Below are positions 15,001 to 18,997 of a stretch of 64,000 nt of DNA, piece after piece. Each line of letters opens with the position of its first letter. Position 1 is the first letter of the stretch. The notes beneath the pieces are model-generated. The model was not told where the DNA came from. It was given only the letters and a program-made list of their open reading frames with translations, and made no database searches. The position numbers were made by a program, and so were the translations under genes. Origin of the DNA: Psychrobium sp. MM17-31 (GTDB taxonomy: Bacteria; Pseudomonadota; Gammaproteobacteria; Enterobacterales; Psychrobiaceae); the NCBI RefSeq assembly GCF_022347785.1, contig NZ_JAKRGA010000003.1:1-64000 (forward strand), in the 5' to 3' direction.

Positions 15001-17732
15001 ATTTATCTGTTTCATTGCATTACTATCAAGGAAAGAGTAATTCAACAACAGACTATGATAATAGCGTTGAAGCGCACAAGTTTGATACTGTTAGCGATAT
15101 TCGAGTCGTTGAAACAGCTGATAATTTGTTGCTCTATACTGCGTCAGGTTATAAGCGAAGCGCCAATAATGGAGATGGAGAGTCATCTGATTATGAAACT
15201 TGGACATGGGTCATTGACCCTACGACGAATCAACGTGTTGGTGATACTCAACAGCTAACACCTGTTCAAAAAGGTATTTCTTATCATTCTGTTGGACTTG
15301 CCTTTGATCCTATTACTAAATTATATGCATCATTCCATGCAACAGGTAATCAACTTTACAGAACGGATTTAGATGCCCAAGGAAATATTATTAATGCTAG
15401 TTACAGTGTTGGTAGTCTCGACTATGTTAATTATCGAACAGGACATCGCTTAACTGAAAGTTCGATTGGTGCAACTATTGATAGTGACGGTAATGTCGTC
15501 GCATTCTATTCCTACGGTATTTCTAATATTGGCTCTGGCCACTATGGTTCTGTTATTTCTAAAATATTCCCAAGTAATGGCGGGCCTGCGACTACAACGG
15601 AGCACGAATATAATTATGGTATGGGGCATCCTTATGAAGGCGAGCTTTATCAAAAAACAGATGGCACTTTTTCCTATAGTTTTTCTGCAGGAACTGGAGT
15701 TACGGCTAACATTCATCGTTGGGGAGGGAGCTTTGTCGTTGAAGGCGCAGCTGGAAAAGCTGATTCACCTATTGTTACTGAGGCAAACGAAGTATTTATT
15801 ACGTCTACTCAGCAAGATGGTAGCTATGCTGTTCTCTTTACATCGGTAAACCCAGATACATCTACTCTTAATGTTTATACGCAAGCATTTAAGGCTAATG
15901 GTAAAAAAGATGGAATCGCGAAAAATATCACCCCTAATGACTTGAAAGATGGCAATGTAGCGGATATTGCATTAATTGAGTCTGATAATAGTTTTGCGTT
16001 GTCATTCCAACGTGGTGAGCAGGCTTATATACAACTCCTTAATCAAGCTTTGGCGAAATATAATGCGCCAATATCACTTGGTGAGCAAACAAGTGATGTG
16101 ACTATTATAGCTAGTCAAAATGGTGAGTTTTTGGCGGCTTATCAGTCTGGTGTTGATAAAACTGCTGCTATAGAGGTGAAACGATTTGATAGTGAAGGTG
16201 AACAACTTGGTAACACTATTGTTTTAAATACTAAATCTAGTGGTAAACAGGTAGCTGATACTGCGCCAAATATTACAGAGTTAACTGATGGTAGCTTTGT
16301 GGTAGTGTGGAGTGGTGCTGGAACGACATCAACTACTGATGATATTTACGTTGCAAGATTTGATCGGGATGGCAATGAACTTAGTCGAGTGCGCATGAAT
16401 ACATCAGCCAAAGATGATCAGCTACCTAGTGTGACGGGTATCGGTGATGATGGTGAATTCGTTGTTGCATGGCATAGTGATGCAATTTATAGCCAAAAAT
16501 TTAGCGCTGATGGTAATAAAGTTGGCAATAAAGTAAAAGCTGGCCCACTCGATAATCTTAACGTTGATGCAGAAAATGTGCATTTAATTGCCTTGCCAGA
16601 TGGGCGATTTGCGATAAGTTTTGAATCCGACGGTAGTTTATATACCCAAACATATAATGCTAATGGTTCTAAGTCACTTATTATTGAGAATAAGACTCAG
16701 ATTGGCGACTTTGAATTAGCGGATCTCGATGTCGCAGATATTAATACTGTTTATCAAGTCCAGTATACTCAAGGTCAATTAATGTTGGATGGTCAAGAGG
16801 TTGCTAGTGGTAGTGAGATTACAGCTGCACAGTGGCACAATGCAGTAATGAAAGGTGTTAATTTAAATAATTTTGATTTAACGCTTAAGCAATCAATATC
16901 ATTAATGACGGATGAAAATACGCCTATTCGCGTCAATGTTCTTGCTAATGATACTGATTTAGAGGGAGATGCACTAAGTATTGTTACTATCGATGGTCAA
17001 GACGTTAGTCATGGGCAAACCGTTGAGGTGACTGATAATAAAGGACGTATTCTTGGCTCTGCACGTGTTGTCAATGGTGAAATTGAATTTACTCCAGGTG
17101 AGCAGATCCACAAATTAACACCGGGACAGACTAAAGAGTATAATTTTGATTATACGGTGACTGACGGTAAATCAGAAAGCGCTCCTGCGACGGTAGTATT
17201 TCTTGTGGAAGGGGCTGAGCCTATCAATCAATCTGTGATCGCTCAGAATGCGGAACAACTTAAAACTCCCGCTACCCCTGACTCTGACAATATTGGTAAT
17301 AATGATATTGCTTTTAATGAGGTGAATTTAGATACTAGAGGAGTTGAAATTGAAGAGAGCGTTAATATCATTGGCCTTGATGCTTCTCTTATTGACGTTG
17401 AACATGCTGATGAAGTCTGGTTTGCTCATGAAAATGACAGTCAGCAAAGCGAAAGCTCAATTGTTGATGCGTCAGATTATGAAAACTTGATCTTGGAAGA
17501 GCAAGAATCATTGTTGCAATACCTAGATTCCAACTTCGATGAAGACAAAGAGTTGATTCAAGGATTAGATAATGAACTTGAAGCGCTAGATACACCGCCA
17601 CCGTCAATTACCGACCAAGAAGAAGTGATTGTTAACGGTAATAAAGATGGTGTTGTGCTACAACCTAACGGTAACAGCGTTGATCCAGAGTCAGCACAAA
17701 GCCTCGATGATTTAGATGATGATATTGTGTAA
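1..17732 (+). CDS. Giant cadherin/VCBS/propeller-repeat surface protein, 5' partial
   Basis: The reading frame is open from base 3 to a TAA at 17730-17732, so about 5,909 C-terminal residues are visible and the start lies outside the window. A GTG at 39 is only an internal codon, because cadherin-like sequence continues upstream of it. Order seen: two cadherin-type repeats; twelve 312-bp cadherin-type units (about 525-4245); propeller-like repeats (4300-5770); more cadherin repeats with GGxGTxGDTD linkers (6410-8150); two Ig-like domains (8450-9040); a jelly-roll-like segment (9110-9480); propeller blocks at 10190-11555, 12440-13570 and 14020-16680, each followed by a VLANDxD domain; then an acidic tail (17215-17732). 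DxD-rich repeats suggest calcium-stabilised extracellular modules, so adhesin or matrix protein is the likely role. No RTX nonapeptides and no membrane anchor are seen at the C-terminus, and no secretion genes lie downstream. Function and export route are inferred only weakly. Confidence 0.85.
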   Translation, partial: NQLFAIDATSGIVTIKAERGLNYETAQSHDITIIATSEDGSTSSNTFTISVGNNEEGRGGEGTSGDTDTDVSAITDIDTSVVTIEHDAAKDTLVGITAFAEDTDTGDTVTYSLSGVNKDLFSIDASSGVIRVADGFSTDATSLDVIVVATSTDKSSSSETFTIAINQDVGPLIDENDDANNVAEDAEVGSEVGITALAKDANDEDVVTYALSAADQTAGLFAIDATTGVVTVAGSLDHEDASSHSITVIATSADGSTSSDSFTINVTDVNEAISELKDDNDDANTVAENAAAGTTVGITALATDQDDSVTYALSAADQAAGLFAIDATTGVVTVKGSFDHEDASSHSITVIATSADGSTSSDSFTINVTDVNEAISELKDDNDDANTVAENAAAGTTVGITALATDQDEDDSVTYALSAADQAAGLFAIDATTGVVTVAGSLDHEDASSHSITVIATSADGSTSSDSFTINVTDVNEAISELKDDNDDANTVAENAAAGTTVGITALATDQDEDDSVTYALSAADQAAGLFAIDATTGVVTVAGSLDHEDASSHSITVIATSADGSTSSNSFTINVTDVNEAISALEDDNDDANSVAENAAAGTTVGITALATDEDATDTVSYALSAADQTAGLFAIDATTGVVTVKGSLDHEDASSHNITVIATSADGSTSSDSFTINVTDVNEAISELKDNNDDANTVAENAAAGTTVGITALATDEDATDTVSYALSAADQAAGLFAIDATTGVVTIAGSLDHEDASSHSITVIATSADGSTSSDSFTINVTDVNEAIGTLTDSNTAADSVAENATVGTTVGITALATDQDEDDSVTYALSAADQAAGLFAIDATTGVVTVAGSLDHEDASSHSITVIATSADGSTSSNSFTINVTDVNEAISALEDDNDDANSVAENAAASTTVGITALATDEDATDTVSYALSAADQTAGLFAIDATTGVVTVAGSLDHEDASSHSITVIATSADGSTSSDSFTINVTDVNEAISELKDNNDDANTVAENAAAGTTVGITALATDQDEDDSVTYALTAADQAAGLFAIDAISGVVTVAGSLDHEDASSHSITVIATSADGSTSSNSFTINVTDVNEAISELKDDNDDANTVAENAAAGTTVGITALATDQDEDDSVTYALSAADQAAGLFAIDATTGVVTIAGSLDHEDASSHSITVIATSADGSTSSNSFTINVTDVNEAISELKDDNDDANTVAENAAAGTTVGITALATDQDEDDSVTYALSAADQAAGLFAIDATSGVVTVAGALDHETAPQHTVTVIATSTDGSTVSDSFTINVTDVNEAIGTLTDSNTAADSVAENATVGTTVGITALATDQDEDDSVTYALSAADEAAGLFAIDATSGVVTVAGALDHETAPSHTVTVIATSTDGSTSSDSFTINVTDVNESPVATNDNFADFQLIAKIDENRGVQKFQAFDALDGYSNSVSTVSVGTDGRFASVWRTDNSDNDASIYVQSFNADGSPNTAVNPATGGMIKLQATGNVDGQNYHPAISAIGDSGAFAVTWMGEEPESGDFSIYLQLFNADGTLNHSPNGTQKLEAFDNTSGEDRLPRITSVGNNGDFVVVWTGEDEQGDHSVSYAKFDINGEIYAPGIQKLEVAGNLAMDDFTTSVTALGDDGSFAIGYIGTDLEGDTSGYVQTFDASLGKLSLNKLETPDSTTINENGTQIASIGNDGSYVVVWSSTQGSFGNEVYSKHFVQRFNADGSPHASGIQELSDDYPELARADANVVALGDSGAYAITWTVGLSDINTSAKSFVQFVGPNGDLGATSPTQLQAPFMQSGNEWPTITPLDDGGFVVTWIGEVVGDRLEGFFNYIPGQTFVFTQKFNADGTIDTSPSPETNGVILVESYDASRVINLIPDTTAVGTDGAYVVTWPSLDKDGNVAIYTQSFDENGVKIQENPASPGVYKLNVLANDFDQDTGDQISIWKIADQDATSGQEIDIFQGGELVGTARIESNEIVFTPGASLARLAEGEKLSISFEYTIRDSENNSDTDSTATVTFNVIGADDASVIVDDLVTTQENETLNGNVLTNDSDVDNTLIIETFILPGDTTIYQAGNTGTIENVGTFTLNSDGSYTFVPEENYSGNVPQIHYYTNTGARGALNITVVNGPEVGAISDEDASGDSDNHKLSENAVVGTEVGITAFAEDPDDEVTYSLADNDGGLFAIDATSGVVTLVGNVDYETDKSHKITVQANSEDGSTSTKVFTIDIGDNNDGNGGEGTTGDTDNAVTQVHDSDDVIASLVSENAPIGTYVGMTAFAEDADGDKVTYSLIDVGIDEQGRAKFAVDADTGEITVAGNLDFEKENLEEITMVATSEDGSTSTQQVIIVIHNNEQGIGGTGTTGDTDNAVSAITDSDNTIGKVSENAIAGTKVGITAFADDSDRRDDVAYSIVGDAGPFVIDASTGVITVTGNLNYETQDTYQLKVLATSKDSSTSTHTFTIEVDNNENGLGGEGTSGDTDRAVDQVRDSDDVIVSLVSENATIGTYVGLTAFADDPDGDKVTYSLINVGVDEQGREKFVVDENTGEITVAGNLDFEKENFEAITMVATSEDGSTSTQQVTVVIHNNEKGIGGEGTQGDTDNAVSAIEDKNTAANIIVENATVGSEAGITAFANDLDNGDEVTYKLSDADIAAGLFAIDANSGVVTVVGNLNFETQQSHDITVIATSEDQSSATKNFVITVSDINEAPVITEVESFTAVEETAQLNQIVARIIAIDPDTDELTFSITQGNELGYVTIDSDSGEITLTQAGIDALNDNAGNITTLSLTVQVSDGDLFTQQPVVITLDEMVAPTIEIASSSDTGESDSDGITSQNKPIFAGNGEIGATIVLTIDGTEIGRGVVQGDGTYTIISATTLDDGEHTVVVTATDSSNNEKSAPLSITIDTQGVGAISVDPVTDNNIIDKDEVGTQITITGSASGEFATGDSVTTTINGTQYSGVISSDGNSWSIENVSTDDIIADNEFSIQANGSDVAGNAISHAQTVTVEIYENNAPVAVDDDTVVVSSTQVLVEETFGSGTTGWQNQKLNSGRLKVENGTTSSKVFDFGPEHAGETVTISFRAKGNKNWDGGADDIKVYFNDVKEIDDSYTNGNWHQYNDIAVTLDAQGRVKLAFEASTNANNEDLLIDNVVIKTGDDYTSNITTDEDSALTIDVLANDSDADGDALTITHLNGTELTNVINSVEVLDVNGMLAGHISVVDGKVVFTPDVSLNSMAQGEELALSFTYSISDGDASDNATASFVVAGTNDLPVITQVETQVENSVQSIVIATITDIDGDLDLDATNASAQNGTVSINANGEVIYTPNTNFSGIESITITAIDEAGAIVPQTISLNVMHVNHAPVAVDDTFGALEDVSNLLSATNYTGNVSYGQEIAYQGIVGKRQQIEVLNENGDFAMTWQVIANGQTKDSIAVQMFNSEGDAISSVVLMDTVGLDDEDNLPRITALGDSGEFVVSWQGKEHTSQGSDYSIFTQQFNADGTISGHERHKFESGPTNAADKYQQITSIGDNGEYVMVWYGNVGGNYYHFLQEFDSNGEPSGSATRLEPAGAPLGSEFKPDITEVGNDGSYVVTWVGTSGGKRHVYTQKFNNDGSSADVVSYQADSRNPDYNQATSTVTEVGTDGSYVLVWSNYTSVNRSETYFQRFDAEGEPVSNSPTKVDQQGTKHNDYNPQVVALGDSGNFALVWEETNGTESLIYIKAYNADGSAMRTEAITLDGFTNVDLRNANPSITNIGTDGDFVIAWESEADSSDNYAVFVQRFNNLGLPVGEMVQLDEPSTTWTNQIFKEPQVFANGNDGAFNVVWRGHDDTQYTSLNIQGFDANGQRIGDFGNSRGDFDITLDSEALSAQQVRVTYSTGQLMVNGEAVASGSLVNVDEWNNVQLVNAKGKDYDLKIEAVSADEIGQDEIQLLDVLANDSDPNNDPLSIVEINGQDVSQGQEVDITVSGEVIGTASVVNNQIRFVPSDVLHVLPEGEIASYSFDYRIADDKALKSEIAQVTFNVIGTNDAPIVEFTHTDVVRDGDVVIVGNVRDIDSELDFSKTTISADSGVVTIDESTGDILYTAQGNAEQAQITINAFDEQGAKTKVVHKITIEIPNSAPVAQDDDFTTRDEMPLRVNSDTSGIREEYSDIAVLNDGSYVVTWSTFGSSGGVFFKHFDANGNALTDSELVHQYGRESSPSITAAADGGFVIAYQGSSGIAQFKRYNSDAEQIGVGEQSLTYSLDEYKNQLEIMALDEGGFAAVYEHWGAGSIVSSDVRFELVDADGNVTLTDVVITNDDNIHDMSPQLAQLNNGSFVVTWLSWQEDGWQIQQQRLSSDGSKIGGVTEVSTTNYTGDSSAVNVNKWPVVSELQDGGYIIAWYAMTEYSGQISGDNIYQLMTQRFDKGGQKVGGEKVVSDGLMNIGTDITQLSIDTLANGNLVVVYASETMTDEANIFVRVIDKNGTAVSQEIQINPDSDYAHKTPSVKSLDDGGFIVTWALFENDEEGDIFTKRFDASGVETGAKIIYEEDAPIVLDVLANDSDVDNDTLVITQINGQDVSSGQTVEVTNNKGKIIGTASVINGKIEFIPGEEIEKLKQDQLKDFSFEYTISDGEATDSATVSFTVRGSENAVPVVQDDKSTWVDISDEIIITGFDNASTGIKHEDDTSSRSDGDLFDYAAVGNDGTSVLIYGGSDTGKYYVQRINADGTKNGNAVELKGSSTLAIMNFEPKITAIGNSGDYAVTFIGQKNNGSKAVYAQKYSADGDTVGALQKVDIDTAGISDSKVEADVPNTASNFGKVSETQTFTELMYGNNQEAELANGNIVRVWTAFDGTSGNQYNNTVFARVYSKDGQPLADEFEVNQWQGQASANAKKSFSEVVVSASADGGFNIFWHSYNQSNFESNDPTRDTSDISTDLMVRSYDSSGNAVTDEVALESYQESGHVSYEYSSSSRQTNSLLLANGNTLVSWVEPDEFTNQPELKTMILDSDLNVVHDEVGNLSVSLHYYQGKSNSTTDYDNSVEAHKFDTVSDIRVVETADNLLLYTASGYKRSANNGDGESSDYETWTWVIDPTTNQRVGDTQQLTPVQKGISYHSVGLAFDPITKLYASFHATGNQLYRTDLDAQGNIINASYSVGSLDYVNYRTGHRLTESSIGATIDSDGNVVAFYSYGISNIGSGHYGSVISKIFPSNGGPATTTEHEYNYGMGHPYEGELYQKTDGTFSYSFSAGTGVTANIHRWGGSFVVEGAAGKADSPIVTEANEVFITSTQQDGSYAVLFTSVNPDTSTLNVYTQAFKANGKKDGIAKNITPNDLKDGNVADIALIESDNSFALSFQRGEQAYIQLLNQALAKYNAPISLGEQTSDVTIIASQNGEFLAAYQSGVDKTAAIEVKRFDSEGEQLGNTIVLNTKSSGKQVADTAPNITELTDGSFVVVWSGAGTTSTTDDIYVARFDRDGNELSRVRMNTSAKDDQLPSVTGIGDDGEFVVAWHSDAIYSQKFSADGNKVGNKVKAGPLDNLNVDAENVHLIALPDGRFAISFESDGSLYTQTYNANGSKSLIIENKTQIGDFELADLDVADINTVYQVQYTQGQLMLDGQEVASGSEITAAQWHNAVMKGVNLNNFDLTLKQSISLMTDENTPIRVNVLANDTDLEGDALSIVTIDGQDVSHGQTVEVTDNKGRILGSARVVNGEIEFTPGEQIHKLTPGQTKEYNFDYTVTDGKSESAPATVVFLVEGAEPINQSVIAQNAEQLKTPATPDSDNIGNNDIAFNEVNLDTRGVEIEESVNIIGLDASLIDVEHADEVWFAHENDSQQSESSIVDASDYENLILEEQESLLQYLDSNFDEDKELIQGLDNELEALDTPPPSITDQEEVIVNGNKDGVVLQPNGNSVDPESAQSLDDLDDDIV
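525..4245 (+). repeat. Twelve tandem 312-bp cadherin-type coding repeats
   Basis: The landmark before 'TYALSAAD' (GTGACATACGCACTG and variants) falls at 621, 927, 1239, 1551, 1863, 2175, 2487, 2799, 3111, 3423, 3735 and 4047. Spacing is exactly 312 bp (104 codons) except the first step, 306 bp, where unit 2 lacks two codons (DQDDSV against DQDEDDSV). Each unit encodes VAENAAAGTTVGITALATD, LFAIDATTGVVTVAG and SFTINVTDVNEA strands typical of cadherin-like domains. Many units are nearly identical at DNA level, which points to recent duplication or gene conversion. Confidence 0.93.
4300..5770 (+). repeat. Propeller-like repeat block 1 (about 8 repeats)
   Basis: About eight degenerate repeats of roughly 50-65 residues share the pattern [IVL]G[DNT][DNS]G[SADR][FY][VA]xxW...(F/Y)xQxF(N/D)ADG, for example IGDSGAFAVTWMGEE and VGNNGDFVVVWTGED. 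The number of repeats and the alternation of hydrophobic strands suggest a beta-propeller, which is an inference. The block lies between a PVATND motif (about 4246) and NVLANDFD (about 5809). Confidence 0.7.
6410..8150 (+). repeat. Diverged cadherin repeats with glycine-rich GDTD linkers
   Basis: Five cadherin-type repeats carry SENAxxGTxVGITAFAxD and LFAIDATSGVVTV strands. They are joined by linkers of the form NNExGxGGEGTxGDTD, which also occur at the extreme 5' end of the window (about 160-210). Unlike the 525-4245 array these units are clearly diverged at DNA level. Alternate units resemble each other: the unit near 6780 and the one near 7490 share VDEQGR and LDFEKEN segments, suggesting an old two-unit duplication. 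Confidence 0.75.
10190..11555 (+). repeat. Propeller-like repeat block 2 (about 8 repeats)
   Basis: Eight repeats of the same pattern as block 1, for example LGDSGEFVVSWQGKE, VGNDGSYVVTWVGT and IGTDGDFVIAWESEAD, each ending in an (F/Y)xQxFNxxG-like strand. The block is preceded by HAPVAVDDTFG (about 10090) and followed by a GQLMVNGEAVASGS linker and DVLANDSD (about 11802). Confidence 0.7.
12440..13570 (+). repeat. Propeller-like repeat block 3 (about 7 repeats)
   Basis: Seven repeats, for example LNDGSYVVTWSTFG, LNNGSFVVTWLSWQ and LDDGGFIVTWALFE. The block follows SAPVAQDDDF (about 12360) and is followed directly by APIVLDVLANDSD (about 13596). Seven is a usual propeller blade number, but no structure is known to me for this repeat. 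Confidence 0.65.
14020..16680 (+). repeat. Propeller-like repeat block 4 (about 15 diverged repeats)
   Basis: About fifteen more diverged repeats, for example IGNSGDYAVTFIGQ, SADGGFNIFWHS, LTDGSFVVVWSGAG and IGDDGEFVVAWHSD. The length would suit two consecutive propellers. The block follows VPVVQDDKST (about 13900). It is followed by a second GQLMLDGQEVASGS linker (about 16700-16890) and NVLANDTD (about 16936). Confidence 0.6.
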
Positions 17733-17757
17733 TCACTAAATCAGCATCGCTTTTGAT

Positions 17758-17790
17758 AAAAACTGACGTTAGTGATAACGTCAGTTTTTT
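17758..17790 (+). terminator. Intrinsic terminator of the giant repeat-protein gene
   Basis: AAACTGACGTTA pairs with TAACGTCAGTTT across a 4-base loop (GTGA), and a T run follows. It begins 25 bases after the stop codon. It also overlaps the GTG at 17772, which argues against that codon as the start of the next gene. Confidence 0.9.
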
Positions 17791-17819
17791 ATGCCTGCGT
17801 ATTAGGGAATGAAACAACA

Positions 17820-18326
17820 ATGAGAATTGAAACAGAGCGTTTGATCATTGAAGAGTTAACAGTTAATGACACTGAGTTTTTAATTGAATTACTTAACCAG
17901 CCAAGCTTTAAGCAAAATATCGGTGAGCGTTACGTCGATGATAAACAAAGCGCGATCAATTTTCTCGAAAACGGCCCATTTCTAACTTATCCGCGAGAAA
18001 TTGGCATGCATTGCGTGCGCATTAAAGGATCAGGCGAGCCTATTGGCTTGTGTGGGTTAATGAAGCGCGATTATTTTGTGATGCCGGATCTTGGCTATGC
18101 GTTTCTTGAACAAGTACACGGGTTAGGCTATGCCAGTGAAGCGGCGAGGGAAGTTGTTAACTGGGCTAACTTTGACAAAGGATATAATCGGTTGTGTGCA
18201 ATGACGGCGCCTAGCAACGAAGCGAGCATCAATTTGCTACTTAAACTAGGCTTTGAAGAAACTTCATTGCCATCGGTGCCCAATGAAATGAAAGACAGCC
18301 GTTATTTCGAATTACCACTAAATTAA
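17820..18326 (+). CDS. GNAT acetyltransferase, RimJ/RimL type
   Basis: This 168-residue protein is an acetyl-CoA-dependent N-acetyltransferase. The N-terminus MRIETERLIIEEL is the usual opening of the RimJ/RimL-like group, and HGLGYASEAAREVVNWA is the acetyl-CoA-binding motif. I chose ATG 17820: the longer frame from GTG 17772 starts inside the upstream terminator, and an AGGG lies about 13 bases before this ATG. It is a single gene between the giant-protein terminator and a shared terminator with fabA. The substrate cannot be told from sequence; it may be a protein N-terminus or a small amine. Confidence 0.85.
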   Translation: MRIETERLIIEELTVNDTEFLIELLNQPSFKQNIGERYVDDKQSAINFLENGPFLTYPREIGMHCVRIKGSGEPIGLCGLMKRDYFVMPDLGYAFLEQVHGLGYASEAAREVVNWANFDKGYNRLCAMTAPSNEASINLLLKLGFEETSLPSVPNEMKDSRYFELPLN

Positions 18327-18341
18327 CCTGTTTCAGAAACT

Positions 18342-18373
18342 AAAACGCCGCGCTAAAACTAGTGCGGCGTTTG
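18342..18373. terminator. Bidirectional terminator between the acetyltransferase gene and fabA
   Basis: AAACGCCGC (18343-18351) pairs with GCGGCGTTT (18364-18372) around a 12-base loop. The A and T flanks make it usable in both directions, and it sits between two convergent genes. Confidence 0.8.
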
Positions 18374-18394
18374 TCGTTAACTATCAACTAGCGT

Positions 18395-18910
18395 TTAGAA
18401 TTTAGTCGTATCGCTAAATAAACCAACTTTTAAGTCTTTAGCAACGTAGATTTCACGGCCATCAACTTCCATAGTTGCATCTGCCATACCCATTACTAAT
18501 TTGCGGTTGATAACGCGCTTCATGTTGATTTTGTAAGTAACCTTTTTAGCATCTGGTAATACTTGGCCAGTAAACTTCAATTCGCCTACACCTAGTGCAC
18601 GACCACGGCCAGTGCCGCCAATCCAGCCTAGGTAGAAACCAACGAGTTGCCACATTGCGTCTAAGCCAAGACAACCAGGCATTACAGGATCGCCGATAAA
18701 GTGACAATCGAAGAACCAAAGATCTTTCGTAATATCTAGTTCGGCAATGATTTCACCTTTGCCAAACTCACCACCGTCTTCGGTCATGCTAACGATGCGA
18801 TCCATCATTAACATGTTAGGTGCAGGCAGTTGTGGGTTGCCTTCACCAAATAACTCGCCACGACCACTGGCTAATAAATCTTCTCTTGTGTAACTCGACT
18901 TTTTAATCAT
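18395..18910 (-). CDS. fabA: 3-hydroxydecanoyl-ACP dehydratase/isomerase FabA
   Basis: FabA dehydrates 3-hydroxydecanoyl-ACP and isomerises trans-2- to cis-3-decenoyl-ACP, the branch point of anaerobic-type unsaturated fatty acid synthesis in the cytosol. The 171-residue length matches the family. The hot-dog active site is plain: His70 in [13 protein letters not shown] and Asp84 in [12 protein letters not shown], with [17 protein letters not shown] downstream. The gene lies 87 bases downstream of the Lon-like protease gene on the same strand, the same pairing as lonH (ycbZ)-fabA in E. coli. A FabR-like palindrome lies 37 bases upstream of the start codon. Confidence 0.97.
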   Translation of the reverse strand: MIKKSSYTREDLLASGRGELFGEGNPQLPAPNMLMMDRIVSMTEDGGEFGKGEIIAELDITKDLWFFDCHFIGDPVMPGCLGLDAMWQLVGFYLGWIGGTGRGRALGVGELKFTGQVLPDAKKVTYKINMKRVINRKLVMGMADATMEVDGREIYVAKDLKVGLFSDTTKF

Positions 18911-18946
18911 TTTTATAAACCACTCTTAAAATTTGTGCGCTAGATT

Positions 18947-18964
18947 AGCGAACAGATGTACGCT
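18947..18964. promoter_or_regulatory. Candidate FabR-type operator upstream of fabA
   Basis: Read on the minus strand this is AGCGTACATCTGTTCGCT, an imperfect 18-bp palindrome with 7 of 9 paired positions. It resembles the AGCGTACA-type sites bound by FabR upstream of fabA and fabB in enterobacteria, as I recall them. It overlaps a second inverted repeat, GTGCGCTAGATTAGCGAAC (18935-18953). No fabR gene is in the window, so binding is inferred. Confidence 0.45.
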
Positions 18965-18997
18965 TAACAACTCCGATGACCATTAAGGGCGCATGTT

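Noticed and set aside
17772-17819. GTG start for the acetyltransferase gene
   Set aside because: It lies inside the upstream terminator hairpin; ATG 17820 gives the normal family start.
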